From CAVQBL01 sp963710715 (GTDB taxonomy: Bacteria > Pseudomonadota > Gammaproteobacteria > DSM-16500), in assembly GCA_963710715.1 (NCBI GenBank), contig CAVQBL010000016.1:558001-622000 (forward strand): a stretch of DNA of 64,000 nucleotides, read 5' to 3'. Under the pieces are notes generated by a model. That model was not told where the DNA came from. It saw only the letters and a program-made list of their open reading frames with translations, and made no database searches. The position numbers were made by a program, and so were the translations under genes. Positions 49,574 to 58,320 of the stretch are shown piece by piece; the first letter of the stretch is position 1, and each line of letters opens with the position of its first letter.

Positions 49574-51031
49574 CTAAGGGTGACGATTCAACGAATTAGA
49601 TTCAGAGAATACACCAAAAGACAGTGACTCTAATAGATTTTGATATACTTTGGATGTTTCTGATGCTCGTCCAATTGAAGATGATCTAATATGGGTTATC
49701 AAATATCTTTCTAATTCGACTCTTAACTCAGTCCAAAGAATAATGTTCGTTACATCATTTTTTTCTTCTCGTACAAGAGAATCATTAATTCTATTTAAAA
49801 TATGAATAACACCTTTTGGTTGGTTCAGCTTTTTAAAGAATTTTGCAGAAGAGGACAAGTTCCATGTTGTTTTTTCTAATTCATTTTTTATATTAAGAAT
49901 TTGTTGCTTTGCTTGCAGATCAATATTCTTATCTTGCTCTTGCTCGGCTAAAGTATAGTGCCTTCCTTCGCATTTGAAAGAGTCATAGATGAGAATACAC
50001 GTTGCAACTCCTGCTTCATTAATGTCTGCTTTATAACATCGTGCTATAGCTCGATTCCTTGCATCATCCTTGCCTATCAAAATGGCTCGTAATCCAGATT
50101 GTTTAGTTTTAACTAATCCTTCATTCGTATCTTCTCGATTTTTCTCTGCGCTTTGAGTCCATTTTTCATACGTTAAACAATTATAAGGTTTTATTTTTTT
50201 GGCATATTCTTTTACCTGAGATTCTGTTCCTATCCATTTATGTAAATAAGTACCACGATCTTTTGTAAACATGGCTTTGATACAACTTTCATTTTTATCA
50301 TAGAAAACACCCACTTGATGCCTGCTAGCATCATGCCTACCAAATGGGGGTGTGGCAAAATCAGACGATAAATACGTATAAGAACTTTTTTTCATGTAGT
50401 CGTGAACTGATTTAGCTCGCCGTTTCTTTTGATAAGGAACAATCTCCTCTGTCAGATGAATGAATTTAACTATATCTTTTCCTTCTGGAACAGGGCGTCT
50501 AAGCTTAGCATCTCTTATGTTATGATTTTTAAATTCAGCCACATATTTCTTCCAATTGTGAGGCGATATTATTTTCCCTAAGCCACGCTTGTCTTCCAAA
50601 CATTGTTTAGCTCGCTGATAAAGTTCTCGATCTTTTTGATCTAGAGCTGCGTCATTTTGTTTTTCGCTAACTTCTATCTTGATTTCTGGGCTCGCTATGC
50701 TGAATTGTCGAAAAATATTACTTTTGACATTCTTAATATTTTGATCTTTTGGTAATACTTCATCAATCCATTTTATTAAAGCAGGGCAGTTATTCATTTT
50801 GTTTTCCTCGTTATGCTTTTTTAATAATGAGGCAATGACAAAATGATTTTCTTTCGGTTGCGAATTAATAAATTTTTTCAATATTTTCTCATCTGACCAA
50901 ACTTCTGGAATTGCTAGTAATTCAGCCATTTTTGATGGTAAAAATATAGGTATTCTAAATCTATGGGATTGATTTGATGAAAAATATTTATTTAATAAGC
51001 GAGCAATGTTGATGGCGGGTTGTAATTTCAT
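49574..51031 (-). CDS. Unrecognised 485-residue protein, candidate effector
   Basis: No family recognised. A soluble, Lys/Glu/Asn-rich protein. A central region (about 150-370) has a compact look: GLGKIISPHNWKKYVAEF, a YTYLSSDFATPPFGRHDASRHQVGVFYD segment, then AMFTKDRGTYLHKWIGTE and ATCILIYDSFKCEG. The His/Asp/Cys residues there could be catalytic but I cannot name a fold. The C-terminus is helical. There is no strong ribosome site before the ATG at 51031, and it follows two same-strand fragments closely (51070-52248), so it may be the end of a longer broken gene or an operon member driven by the box at 52315-52331. Confidence 0.55.
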   Translation of the reverse strand: MKLQPAINIARLLNKYFSSNQSHRFRIPIFLPSKMAELLAIPEVWSDEKILKKFINSQPKENHFVIASLLKKHNEENKMNNCPALIKWIDEVLPKDQNIKNVKSNIFRQFSIASPEIKIEVSEKQNDAALDQKDRELYQRAKQCLEDKRGLGKIISPHNWKKYVAEFKNHNIRDAKLRRPVPEGKDIVKFIHLTEEIVPYQKKRRAKSVHDYMKKSSYTYLSSDFATPPFGRHDASRHQVGVFYDKNESCIKAMFTKDRGTYLHKWIGTESQVKEYAKKIKPYNCLTYEKWTQSAEKNREDTNEGLVKTKQSGLRAILIGKDDARNRAIARCYKADINEAGVATCILIYDSFKCEGRHYTLAEQEQDKNIDLQAKQQILNIKNELEKTTWNLSSSAKFFKKLNQPKGVIHILNRINDSLVREEKNDVTNIILWTELRVELERYLITHIRSSSIGRASETSKVYQNLLESLSFGVFSESNSLNRHP

Positions 51032-51069
51032 TAATCGTTCAAATCAAGAGAAGCTCTATTGGCGATAGT

Positions 51070-51399
51070 TTAATTAACAGTCAATTGCTTATTTTCTATT
51101 TTGCTAATAAGTAAAGAAAAATTTTCGTCATTTTGAAAACAAGCCATAACATCTAGAAGTAGGTACTCTTTCCTCATGTAGTTAATGGTAAGCTTCGTCA
51201 GGGCAACGGGTGACAATTTATTTTTTATCATAAGGCGTGCATTCAGAAGCATGAAGAGGATTCGATAAAAGCGTAATAATAACAGTGCAGTGTTGAAAAA
51301 TTCTGCCACAGGGTCCATTTTCATTTTGAAAATTGGCAATGCACTTTGAAAAATTTGATGAAATTGTTCTGGTGTTAATGTTGCTTGCCAAGTCAGCAA
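51070..51399 (-). CDS. Unrecognised 109-residue piece between two candidate effector genes
   Basis: Opens at TTG 51399, four bases after the stop of the upstream gene, and reads LTWQATLTPEQFHQIFQSALP to KIENKQLTVN, a plausible helical domain. No ribosome site is visible. It may be the C-terminal part of the 281-residue protein, split by an indel near 51405. Confidence 0.4.
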   Translation of the reverse strand: MLTWQATLTPEQFHQIFQSALPIFKMKMDPVAEFFNTALLLLRFYRILFMLLNARLMIKNKLSPVALTKLTINYMRKEYLLLDVMACFQNDENFSLLISKIENKQLTVN

Positions 51400-51402
51400 G
51401 AA

Positions 51403-52248
51403 TCACGTGGGTCCAGCTGGCTGAGTTGATGCACAAGTTGTAAAAGATTTTTCTTCGATACTCATTAAGGATGAAGATTCGTAATTTCTTCTGTACGTGT
51501 TATTTTTAAAGCAATGCTTAAATAGTTCTTCACAATATTTTTTTATAAATTCCCAAGTAATTTCCTTATTTTGATCTGTATCTTTAGCGTCACGATCCCG
51601 AAAAACACAATTTTGACCAATGTAATTTTTAAAAAAATCTACCACTTTTTTAGTGACAACATTTTCATCATCATTTTTTTCTATTGTTCTAAAGCATCGT
51701 TCTATTAAACGATCAAAATTAAGTGTGCCACTGATGTTTTTAACGGCGAACACTAGCGCATCTGCAGTGCGAGCTTCAATACATCCAACATCGCTGTCCT
51801 TTATTTGATGAGAAAATTCCAGCAAGAGCCCTCTATTTTCCATTTCAACAATGGATTTTTCAAACGCGCTTACTAACTCTTGTATTGCTGTTACAACTTT
51901 TTGCGGATCTTTGTAAGCATTAAAATGCATGGAGGTATTGTTAAAATCACGAATCACATGTTTCTTTTTATCTTGTTTGCTTATTTTCCATGTGTTATTT
52001 GTTCTATACGTATAAACTTCAGGTTGATCATAATGTTCAACTGCGTAAGCAATAAATTGGCTATTTACTTTAATGAACTTTAAACTATTGATCACCTTAA
52101 GTATGACACCTTTGTGATCTGGTTTTATATCAGTTGAATTTAGGACAAAAGTAAGATAATTATTCAGCAAAGATAAATCGATTTTATGTTCGCCACTGTC
52201 CGGATTTATTTTTTCTGGCACCTTATTGTATATTCTCGTACCGCTCAT
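51403..52248 (-). CDS. Unrecognised 281-residue protein, candidate effector
   Basis: Starts at ATG 52248 behind GAGGCAAGG. It is soluble, without a signal peptide; helical stretches include LSLLNNYLTFVLNS and VVTAIQELVSAFEKSIVEMENRGLLLEFSHQI. The C-terminus (SLMSIEEKSFTTCASTQPAGPT) may be the result of a frame change, since the next minus-strand piece starts almost at once. A perfect PmrA-type box (CTTAAG, five bases, CTTAAT) lies about 70-85 bases upstream. It is divergent from the YopJ-like gene at 52667. Confidence 0.55.
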   Translation of the reverse strand: MSGTRIYNKVPEKINPDSGEHKIDLSLLNNYLTFVLNSTDIKPDHKGVILKVINSLKFIKVNSQFIAYAVEHYDQPEVYTYRTNNTWKISKQDKKKHVIRDFNNTSMHFNAYKDPQKVVTAIQELVSAFEKSIVEMENRGLLLEFSHQIKDSDVGCIEARTADALVFAVKNISGTLNFDRLIERCFRTIEKNDDENVVTKKVVDFFKNYIGQNCVFRDRDAKDTDQNKEITWEFIKKYCEELFKHCFKNNTYRRNYESSSLMSIEEKSFTTCASTQPAGPT

Positions 52249-52314
52249 TACCTTGCCTCGTTTGTATAAGTTTTTGAATTTAAAATGATAGTACTAATAA
52301 GATACAGGATAAAG

Positions 52315-52331
52315 ATTAAGTTAATCTTAAG
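52315..52331 (-). promoter_or_regulatory. PmrA-type box of the 281-residue gene
   Basis: Minus strand: CTTAAG (52331-52326), ATTAA, CTTAAT (52320-52315); both halves fit YTTAAK. A TTAGTA hexamer lies 17 bases further on, at the -10 position. Confidence 0.7.
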
Positions 52332-52522
52332 ATCCGATAAAAAATGCTGATCTCATAAGAAGATTTTGGATTTGACAAATCAAAAGTAACAATTCAAACT
52401 AAGCTCTTTTATCCTTTCCCTTTGACTATAAAATCGATTTTCTTCATTCCGAAATACCATCTATGTGCTGTGAGCAACAGTCCATTTTGCTTAATGGCAA
52501 TCTTCACAAGAAAACGAGTGAC

Positions 52523-52563
52523 ATTAAGAATATCTTAAGGTGGTAATGATAAAATTATATACA
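52523..52563 (+). promoter_or_regulatory. PmrA-type box and -10 of the YopJ-like gene
   Basis: ATTAAG (52523-52528), AATAT, CTTAAG (52534-52539), then 18 bases and TATACA (52558-52563). The first half-site has A instead of C/T in its first position; otherwise it fits. Confidence 0.65.
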
Positions 52564-52666
52564 AGGTATTTTGTAATGCGTTGGATTTAAACGAAAATTA
52601 TAAAAATTAATTATAATCAATGAGTTATAAATTTATAGCTAGATTGATACGAGGAGTGGTAACTAT

Positions 52667-54577
52667 ATGTTAGCAGCAAACGGGCTACAGAATTTATTAG
52701 ATTCTTCACAGCAACAAATGCTGCAAGCAGCATTGCTGAGCTTGAAGAAAATAGGTGAAGCAAAAGTAGAAGAAGGAAAAATCAGCATACTTCCTGGCGA
52801 GATTAGAAGGCAGATAAGGGAAGGAACAGCGAGTTATTTAAATGACTATAAAAACTCACCTGAAGCACTAAAGAAAGAATTCTCTTTAGCTACGATATTA
52901 GAAGCTTTTCAAAAAGAATTGGATGACCCTAAAATTACGATTAAAAGCGCCTTGGATAATTTTGGTAAAAACACAGCAGTGCAAGAAGGTAATAGGTCTG
53001 CTAGAGATAATAGTTTTCGGAATTATTTATTTGCTTTTCGTAGTGATGAAATTGTTTCGAATGCAATTTTATTAGATGAGAAACAAGAAGTTGATGTTCG
53101 TGATGCAGGGATGTGCCGCGCTGATTATGAATTTATTAACCAAGTTTTTGAAAAAAAATATCCTCTTGATTTTAAACTTGATGCAAATGCAACAATAGAA
53201 GATATCAGAAAAATAATAATTAACTTAGTAGACAGATATGTTATTGCAGCGTTTGCGTGGTCTAAAGTTACAAATCAGCAACTCAATGAAGAGATGGCGT
53301 TGAAGTACGAAAGGCTTCAAGGTCCATTAAAAGAAGGAGTCCTGTCATTATCTGCAGCATTCGACATAATATTAGACGATTTTAAATCCACTACATTAAA
53401 ACATGAGTGTCGTTTTCGAGATGTTTGTTCTAATCTTAAAAATGGGGTGTTACAAAATTTAAATAAAATGCTCACTCAAGATATTCATGAGTGTTATAAG
53501 ACTGGATTAAATAAATCGGTAAAATATTTTACTAAAGAGCGCTTTAACGTTGATGCTGAAAATAAAGATCTTCGCTCTGTAGAGGGTATTACTTCGATAG
53601 CAAGTTTAATCGAATTTCTTTTGGAGTATCAAAAGCTTAAATGTAAAAGAGAGGGTATTCTTTTTGATTGTACTCTTTTTATGATAATGGAACCGGAATA
53701 TGAATTAGAATTCAAAATAAAAGGTATAACCAATTACTATAACAACGAGTCAGGCTTGAGATGTGTAACTGATTTTGTTAAAGGCCGCTGTATTGAGTTT
53801 CTAGAAAAAAGTAAACAATCTTCTAGCCGATTTCAAATTAAAATCAATAATCGTTCGCACTATACAGTTGTTGATGTTCAATTGGATCGTGATTCGCAAT
53901 CAAATGCTATGAAGAAAAAATGTTTTATCATGGATGCTGCGCAGGATCCCAGACTGTATGCGGTTTATCATGTATTTTCAGATCAAGGTTTTAAAGTTTA
54001 TATAGCAGGTAAAGATAGCGAAGCAATTCAACTGGATAAATTCAGCTGCTCTATTTTTGCTTACGGTTTGGCAGTAGCATCTTCAAAAGATTTTGGCTTA
54101 TTTGACCTATTGGAGCAAAAAAAAGAGCCAGAAGAAAAGTTAGAGAAAGAAAAAGCGAAAGAGGGAGATGAAGAGGAAGAAGAAATAAAGAATGATGAGC
54201 TACCAAAGTTTGTATCTTGGTTGAATTTACCAGGACAATATGTAAGAAATGCCCAGTCTGCTTCTTTTCACCATGACTATGAAGAAAAACATGATACCTC
54301 AAAGATGATTGTCACCAGTGGTGGGGAATCTTATGCGGCATACAAAAATAAATGCATGAAGTTTAACAGCTTTAGACAGAAGAATCATAATACTGGTACT
54401 CTAATGGAAATGTTATTTTATGGGGAAGCCATTGAAGCTTTATTGGCAAATTCTGCAAGTGATGTTTTTTTCTTAGGCCATGGCCAAATAGAGAAACTCA
54501 GTGAAAATTTTGAATTTTCCCCTAAGCAAAAGAAAGAAGATCAACCTGCCAATACAGTGACTCTCACAAGAGGATGA
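52667..54577 (+). CDS. Candidate effector with YopJ/CE-clan-like His-Asp-Cys pattern
   Basis: 636 residues after GAGGAG. N-terminal 370 residues: helical, unrecognised. The region 390-475 reads like a CE-clan cysteine enzyme (YopJ acetyltransferase or SUMO-protease group): His398 in RSHYTVVDVQLD, an acidic residue in KKCFIMDAAQDP (Asp423), and Cys461 in LDKFSCSIFAYGLAVA. Spacings of 25 and 38 residues resemble YopJ (His109, Glu128, Cys172), and CSIFAYGLA is close to the DCGIFxLxLA pattern of the cysteine helix. An acidic low-complexity stretch (about 484-515) is followed by a hydrophilic tail. YopJ-type enzymes acetylate or cleave host signalling proteins. There is no signal peptide; with the upstream PmrA-type box it is a strong candidate type IV substrate. 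Catalytic assignment is by eye. Confidence 0.6.
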   Translation: MLAANGLQNLLDSSQQQMLQAALLSLKKIGEAKVEEGKISILPGEIRRQIREGTASYLNDYKNSPEALKKEFSLATILEAFQKELDDPKITIKSALDNFGKNTAVQEGNRSARDNSFRNYLFAFRSDEIVSNAILLDEKQEVDVRDAGMCRADYEFINQVFEKKYPLDFKLDANATIEDIRKIIINLVDRYVIAAFAWSKVTNQQLNEEMALKYERLQGPLKEGVLSLSAAFDIILDDFKSTTLKHECRFRDVCSNLKNGVLQNLNKMLTQDIHECYKTGLNKSVKYFTKERFNVDAENKDLRSVEGITSIASLIEFLLEYQKLKCKREGILFDCTLFMIMEPEYELEFKIKGITNYYNNESGLRCVTDFVKGRCIEFLEKSKQSSSRFQIKINNRSHYTVVDVQLDRDSQSNAMKKKCFIMDAAQDPRLYAVYHVFSDQGFKVYIAGKDSEAIQLDKFSCSIFAYGLAVASSKDFGLFDLLEQKKEPEEKLEKEKAKEGDEEEEEIKNDELPKFVSWLNLPGQYVRNAQSASFHHDYEEKHDTSKMIVTSGGESYAAYKNKCMKFNSFRQKNHNTGTLMEMLFYGEAIEALLANSASDVFFLGHGQIEKLSENFEFSPKQKKEDQPANTVTLTRG

Positions 54578-54663
54578 TTAAAATAGAATTTATGCGAGCA
54601 TGCTTATGTAGGGGGCAGACCCATGTGACTGCCCATGTTGAGCAAGGGGGGGCACACCCAGCT

Positions 54664-54911
54664 CATATCATTCCCCACATCTCCTTCTGCCAATGAGTGC
54701 GAGCGCTGAAGTTAGATCGAAGCCCCGTCATTGCGAGCCCGCGCGCGCTTTTTTGCGTGGGCGTGGCAATCCAGGGAGCACAAAAACGTTCCCCTGGATT
54801 GCTTCGCATGAAAAGCACATGCTCGCAATGACGGGGCTTCGATCTAACTTCAGCGCCCACCGCGCTCATTGGCATAGTCAGGAGAAATTTTGAGATGTGG
54901 GGAATGATATG
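54664..54911. repeat. 248-bp palindromic element with possible target duplication
   Basis: The outer ends are inverted: 'catatcattccccacatctc' at 54664 and its complement ending at 54911. Inside come complementary blocks containing gcgctgaagttagatcgaag, cccgtcattgcgagc and ggcaatccagg. It is flanked by the 8-base direct repeat acccagct (54656-54663 and 54913-54920, one base from the right end), as expected after transposition of a miniature inverted-repeat element. No coding potential; the whole 480-base gap from 54578 to 55059 holds nothing else I can name. Confidence 0.75.
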
Positions 54912-55059
54912 AACCCAGCTAAGAGCGCGCTGGGGCAGGCTGTGGTGCGCCCCTACTCAATTTGGCATAATGAATTTGTTAGATTCAAAGCATGACAAAG
55001 AGAGTAAAAAAATGTTAGACTAGCAGCCTATGTTACAGAATATTAAGTCGGAGATAAGC

Positions 55060-55593
55060 ATGCCAGAATTTCGTTTTGATGATGAGTTAGTAATACCCGA
55101 TGCGAATGGTAGCGCCCCTCAAAAATACGCTGATTTACTCAAGAAGCTCCCCAAATTTAATGGTAAACCCAAGACTCGAAAAGAAATAATAGATAAATTT
55201 GCTGAGCTCGCAAAACAAGATCTAGACTTAAAGAAGCCTTATGAAGAAGCTCTCGCTGAATTTAACAGGCATGAAATGCCGCCTGTCACTATGAATGATG
55301 CTGTCGCTAAGGCATTTCTCCATAGTTTAATCATTGATGGAAACAGATTATGTATACGTTATAATGACGACGTAACCCCACCACTTACCCAAATAATAAC
55401 TGCTACTAATCATGCCAAGCAAGAAAACCGAGACCCCAATCCCAGTCAAAATACTCAAAATTTCGTAAATTCAATTCCTAGTCAGGCAGGGCTTTATTCT
55501 AAATCATCAAATCCTTGCGCTGCGCGGTCTGCTGTTTCAGGACAAGAAAACGGATCTGGTCATCAGCCACAAACGGTGGTGTGCGCATCCTAA
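55060..55593 (+). CDS. Unrecognised 177-residue protein
   Basis: ATG 55060 is chosen for its GGAG six bases upstream; an in-frame ATG at 55030 has no such site. The first 110 residues look folded (MPEFRFDDELVIP, KYADLLKKLPKFNGKP, AVAKAFLHSLIIDGNRLCIRY); the rest is Asn/Ser/Gln-rich and probably disordered. No family recognised. It lies in the cluster of candidate effector genes but lacks a TTAA tandem box. Confidence 0.45.
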   Translation: MPEFRFDDELVIPDANGSAPQKYADLLKKLPKFNGKPKTRKEIIDKFAELAKQDLDLKKPYEEALAEFNRHEMPPVTMNDAVAKAFLHSLIIDGNRLCIRYNDDVTPPLTQIITATNHAKQENRDPNPSQNTQNFVNSIPSQAGLYSKSSNPCAARSAVSGQENGSGHQPQTVVCAS

Positions 55594-55728
55594 ATTTTCC
55601 ATTCATACATGAAGCCCATCAAACTTTTTGTGTTGATCCAAGCAGCAAAAAGTTCTTTGGATGCGCGTGTACGTTTTGACGCAGTGGTCAATTTCTATTC
55701 ATTGTTACTTTAAGACATTATTGTTAAA

Positions 55729-56924
55729 ATGCCCCTCATAACTAAACGAGAGGGTATTATAATATTGCATTCTATACAACAAGCTATTGAGCAGCGTTAC
55801 AATCCACAGCCAATGAAGTCTTATCGTAGAAACGATGCGTATGCGTTATCAAATTTAATTGAATCTAAAGATAATGACCTTGAGTCTCTTAAAAGATTTA
55901 TCGAAAAGTATCCTAAGTCTTTATATAAGCGACTTCGTGGAGCAAGTAATGAATTTCCTTATACACTATTTAAAAAAATATGATAAATCGAGTCGAGATT
56001 TTAAAAAATATGACGAATCTAACCAAGTGAATGTCAAATTAATCGAACCTGCTAGTCAAGTTAATTCTCTACACAGTAAATTGACCGCCGCGCTTGTTTT
56101 CTTTGTGCATGTAACTACCATATATTTCGTATGGCTCTTTAAAAGTATTAAAGAAGAAGAACAAGAAGAAAAGCAATATTTCCTAGCAAAACAGCGGTAC
56201 GAGCGGTACGTAAGAAAACAAGAAAATAAGAAAAGGAAAGATGAGCAAAAAGAAAAAATAAAAGCAGCACAGACGATAAGCCCAGAAGAAAAAGCAGCAA
56301 TAGAGAAAAAAATAAAAGACAGAGAAGCAGCAGAAGCTAAAAGAGCAAAAGAGATGACAAAGGAAAACGCTGAGACAAATTTGATTTTACGAATAATGTT
56401 GTTAGGCAATGTGTATATTTTGCATTGATTTTCAATGCGTTTCGTTATGTTGTCGTTAGCTCACGGATGTTGGGAAAAGAAAGGGGGATTGTAGAGGAAG
56501 ATTTGCGGGCTATGTTTGCGCATAATAGTATAAGAGAGATTAACGGAGCCACATTAGCAGAAGCCATTAAAGAATCAAAACAGGTTATTTCTCAATATTT
56601 GCGACAAACAAATGACAAAGCTATCAAAAAAGTCTCGCTTCTAAATACGTCCTTTTACAAGGCATTACACTTACACTCTGAAAACTCTTTATTATCAAAT
56701 GATGGTTTATTGCTCTTGCTAATCATGCGGAAGCTGTTGCAACTTGCTTAAATAATATCGGCATAGATAAAATTCTCTCACCTCCTGTCGTGAGATCAGT
56801 AAGTCTTGCAACCGCAAGAGTTGCACTAGTTAATAACTTACAGGGTATTGTGGCAGATGTTTCTAGTGCAGCAGCAAATATACCTGAGGAAACTAAGGTT
56901 TGTTGTAGTGCTGGAACTAAATAA
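55729..56924 (+). pseudogene. Unrecognised gene in several frames
   Basis: Pieces that join across small indels: 55729-55975 (SIQQAIEQRYNPQPMKSYRRNDAYALSNLI to YTLFKK), broken at a run of seven A; 55976-56400 (KYDKSSRDFKKYDE, a hydrophobic segment LTAALVFFVHVTTIYFVWLF, then a long Glu/Lys coiled coil); about 56405-56730 (IFNAFRYVVVSSRMLGKERG to LLSNDGLLLLL); and 56700-56924 (NHAEAVATCLNNIGIDKIL to CCSAGTK). Restored, it is about 398 residues with one or two membrane-like segments and a charged coiled coil. No family recognised. Start uncertain: the ATG at 55729 has no ribosome site. Confidence 0.45.
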
Positions 56925-56928
56925 TTAT

Positions 56929-56948
56929 CCCCCTTTGAAAAAAGGGGG
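56929..56948. terminator. Hairpin between convergent genes
   Basis: cccccttt and aaaggggg form an 8-base stem around gaaa, located between the end of the broken gene and the end of the histone-like gene. It has no clear T run on either strand, so it is a weak terminator call. Confidence 0.4.
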
Positions 56949-56983
56949 AGTATCCAATATTTTCTGGGAAATGACGCCGAATG

Positions 56984-57160
56984 TTACTTTCTCTTAGCTT
57001 TACGACGGGTAACACGACGAGCAACTCGACGTACAGTACGTTTCGCTTTACGTACGGGTTTTCTTTTTGCTTTGGCCCGTGTGGATTTTTTCTTTGCTTT
57101 TACTCTTTTAGATGCTTTAGCTGTTTTTTTCTTTGCTACTGTCTTCCGTTTCTTTTTCAT
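56984..57160 (-). CDS. Small histone H1-like basic protein
   Basis: 58 residues, about two thirds Lys/Arg, with Ala, Val and Thr: MKKKRKTVAKKKTAKASKRV at the start and RRVARRVTRRKAKRK at the end, with AKRKPVRKAKRTVRR between. Such eukaryotic histone-tail-like peptides bind DNA and compact the nucleoid; Coxiella and Chlamydia use H1-like proteins in their resting forms. The ATG at 57160 is chosen for its AAAGGA site nine bases upstream; the longer open frame to 57331 adds a non-conserved segment. Confidence 0.7.
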   Translation of the reverse strand: MKKKRKTVAKKKTAKASKRVKAKKKSTRAKAKRKPVRKAKRTVRRVARRVTRRKAKRK

Positions 57161-57415
57161 GACGCTTTTCCTTTTGTTGATTGTGTAATATAAATTTATC
57201 ACTATATGAAGCTGAATGACATTAGTAATACTCCTAAGTGGAGCTTGGATAAACCACTGTCCAAATCGTGAACGAGCCCGAGCCCGTCTGCTTCGGTGAA
57301 ACGCCAATTTAAGTGTATGTCCTATTGCCAAATATGCTAAAATAATATGTAGAGATATATAATTCCAGAAATTGGGCGTTGGAAAAGCAACAGATCAAGA
57401 CTGGAGAAAGCAAGG

Positions 57416-58057
57416 ATGAACATTGCATTAATTGGCGCTACAGGGTACATAGGTTCATATATTCTCACCGAAGCATTAAGTCGCGGCCACCAGATAACCG
57501 CTATTGTTACACATCCTGAAAAATTACCCCATCATCAAAAAGTTAACGCTAAAAAAGGTGATGTTTTTGATGAAAAAGGACTTTCAGAGATGGTGATAGG
57601 GCATGATGCTGTCATCAGCGCATTTAGCCCTAAGCGTATGGATCCCAATATTTATGATCATTATGTTGAAGGCATACGCTCAATTATTTGCGGAGTTAAA
57701 AAAGCTCAGGTCAAACGCTTTTTGATTGTGGGTGGAGCGGGCAGTCTCACAGTGGAATCGGGAGTGCAGTTAGTTGATACGCCTGATTTTCCGAAAGAAT
57801 GGAAAAAGGGAGCACTTGCAACACGCGAAGCTCTGCAAATTTTGCAAAAAGAAAATGCGTTGGAATGGACTTTTTTCAGTCCGGCTGCGTTTTTAGAACC
57901 AGGGCGTCGAACAGGAAAATTTAGATTAGGTAGTGATCATTTGATTGCAGATAAAAATGGCGAGAGCAGAATTTCTACTCAAGATTATGCAATGGCAATG
58001 ATTGATGAGTTGGAATCTCCTAAGCATGTGCGTAGGAGGTTTACGATTGGGTATTGA
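57416..58057 (+). CDS. NAD(P)-binding epimerase/reductase-like protein (NmrA/BVR-B type)
   Basis: 213 residues. Atypical short-chain dehydrogenase with GATGYIGSYI (dinucleotide binding, residues 7-16), GDVFDEKGL, HDAVISAF and VKRFLIVGGAGSL, like the YwnB/biliverdin-reductase-B group; the exact substrate is unknown. GGAG lies nine bases before the ATG. It sits on its own between the histone-like gene and a REP-like element. Confidence 0.8.
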   Translation: MNIALIGATGYIGSYILTEALSRGHQITAIVTHPEKLPHHQKVNAKKGDVFDEKGLSEMVIGHDAVISAFSPKRMDPNIYDHYVEGIRSIICGVKKAQVKRFLIVGGAGSLTVESGVQLVDTPDFPKEWKKGALATREALQILQKENALEWTFFSPAAFLEPGRRTGKFRLGSDHLIADKNGESRISTQDYAMAMIDELESPKHVRRRFTIGY

Positions 58058-58067
58058 GTTTTATTCG

Positions 58068-58201
58068 TCATCGCGAGGCCGCGAAGCGCTTGGCCGTGGC
58101 GATCCAGAAACGACAACATTGCAACGTTCCCCTGGATTGCTTCGTCGTAAAAAGCACTCCTCGCAATGACGAGTTCTTTTTGTAAGAATCGTGAATAGTT
58201 A
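58068..58201. repeat. REP/MITE-like element before the kdp operon
   Basis: cgtcatcgcgaggccgcgaag ... gatccag, then ctggattgcttcg ... ctcgcaatgacg form an inverted pair around a short centre. The right-hand 42 bases (58160-58201) are the exact inverse of 42071-42112. The left arm is almost the same as 62827-62868 inside kdpC. Confidence 0.8.
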
Positions 58202-58224
58202 CTTAATGAGACGAAATTATTTCT

Positions 58225-58320
58225 ATGACAGACCTTATTTTTATTGCAATCATACTTATCTTTTTTATTCTCAGCTTTGGGCTAATTAGCTTTTTTGATT
58301 CATTATCACGGAGTGAGTGA
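58225..58320 (+). CDS. Small membrane peptide ahead of kdpF
   Basis: 31 residues, MTDLIFIAIILIFFILSFGL then ISFFDSLSRSE: one membrane helix with a short charged tail. Short peptides of this kind are often found as the first reading frame of kdp operons. Its stop overlaps the kdpF start (TGATG), which supports real translation. Function unknown. Confidence 0.6.
   Translation: MTDLIFIAIILIFFILSFGLISFFDSLSRSE

Larger units (their letters stand above)
52249..52666. promoter_or_regulatory. Divergent intergenic region with two promoters
   Basis: About 420 bases without coding potential between two divergently transcribed candidate effector genes. Each side has its own tandem TTAA box (annotated separately). 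The remaining 200 bases in the middle (about 52335-52520) show nothing I can name. Confidence 0.6.

Noticed and set aside
52335..52520. Small gene in the divergent gap
   Set aside because: No open frame with a ribosome site; it is AT-rich and appears to be promoter DNA only.
54693..54893. Reading frames on both strands inside the 248-bp palindrome
   Set aside because: Open only because the element is palindromic and GC-richer; the two strands give near mirror proteins.
57161..57331. Longer N-terminus for the histone-like protein
   Set aside because: The added sequence is unlike the basic repeat and the internal ATG at 57160 has the ribosome site.
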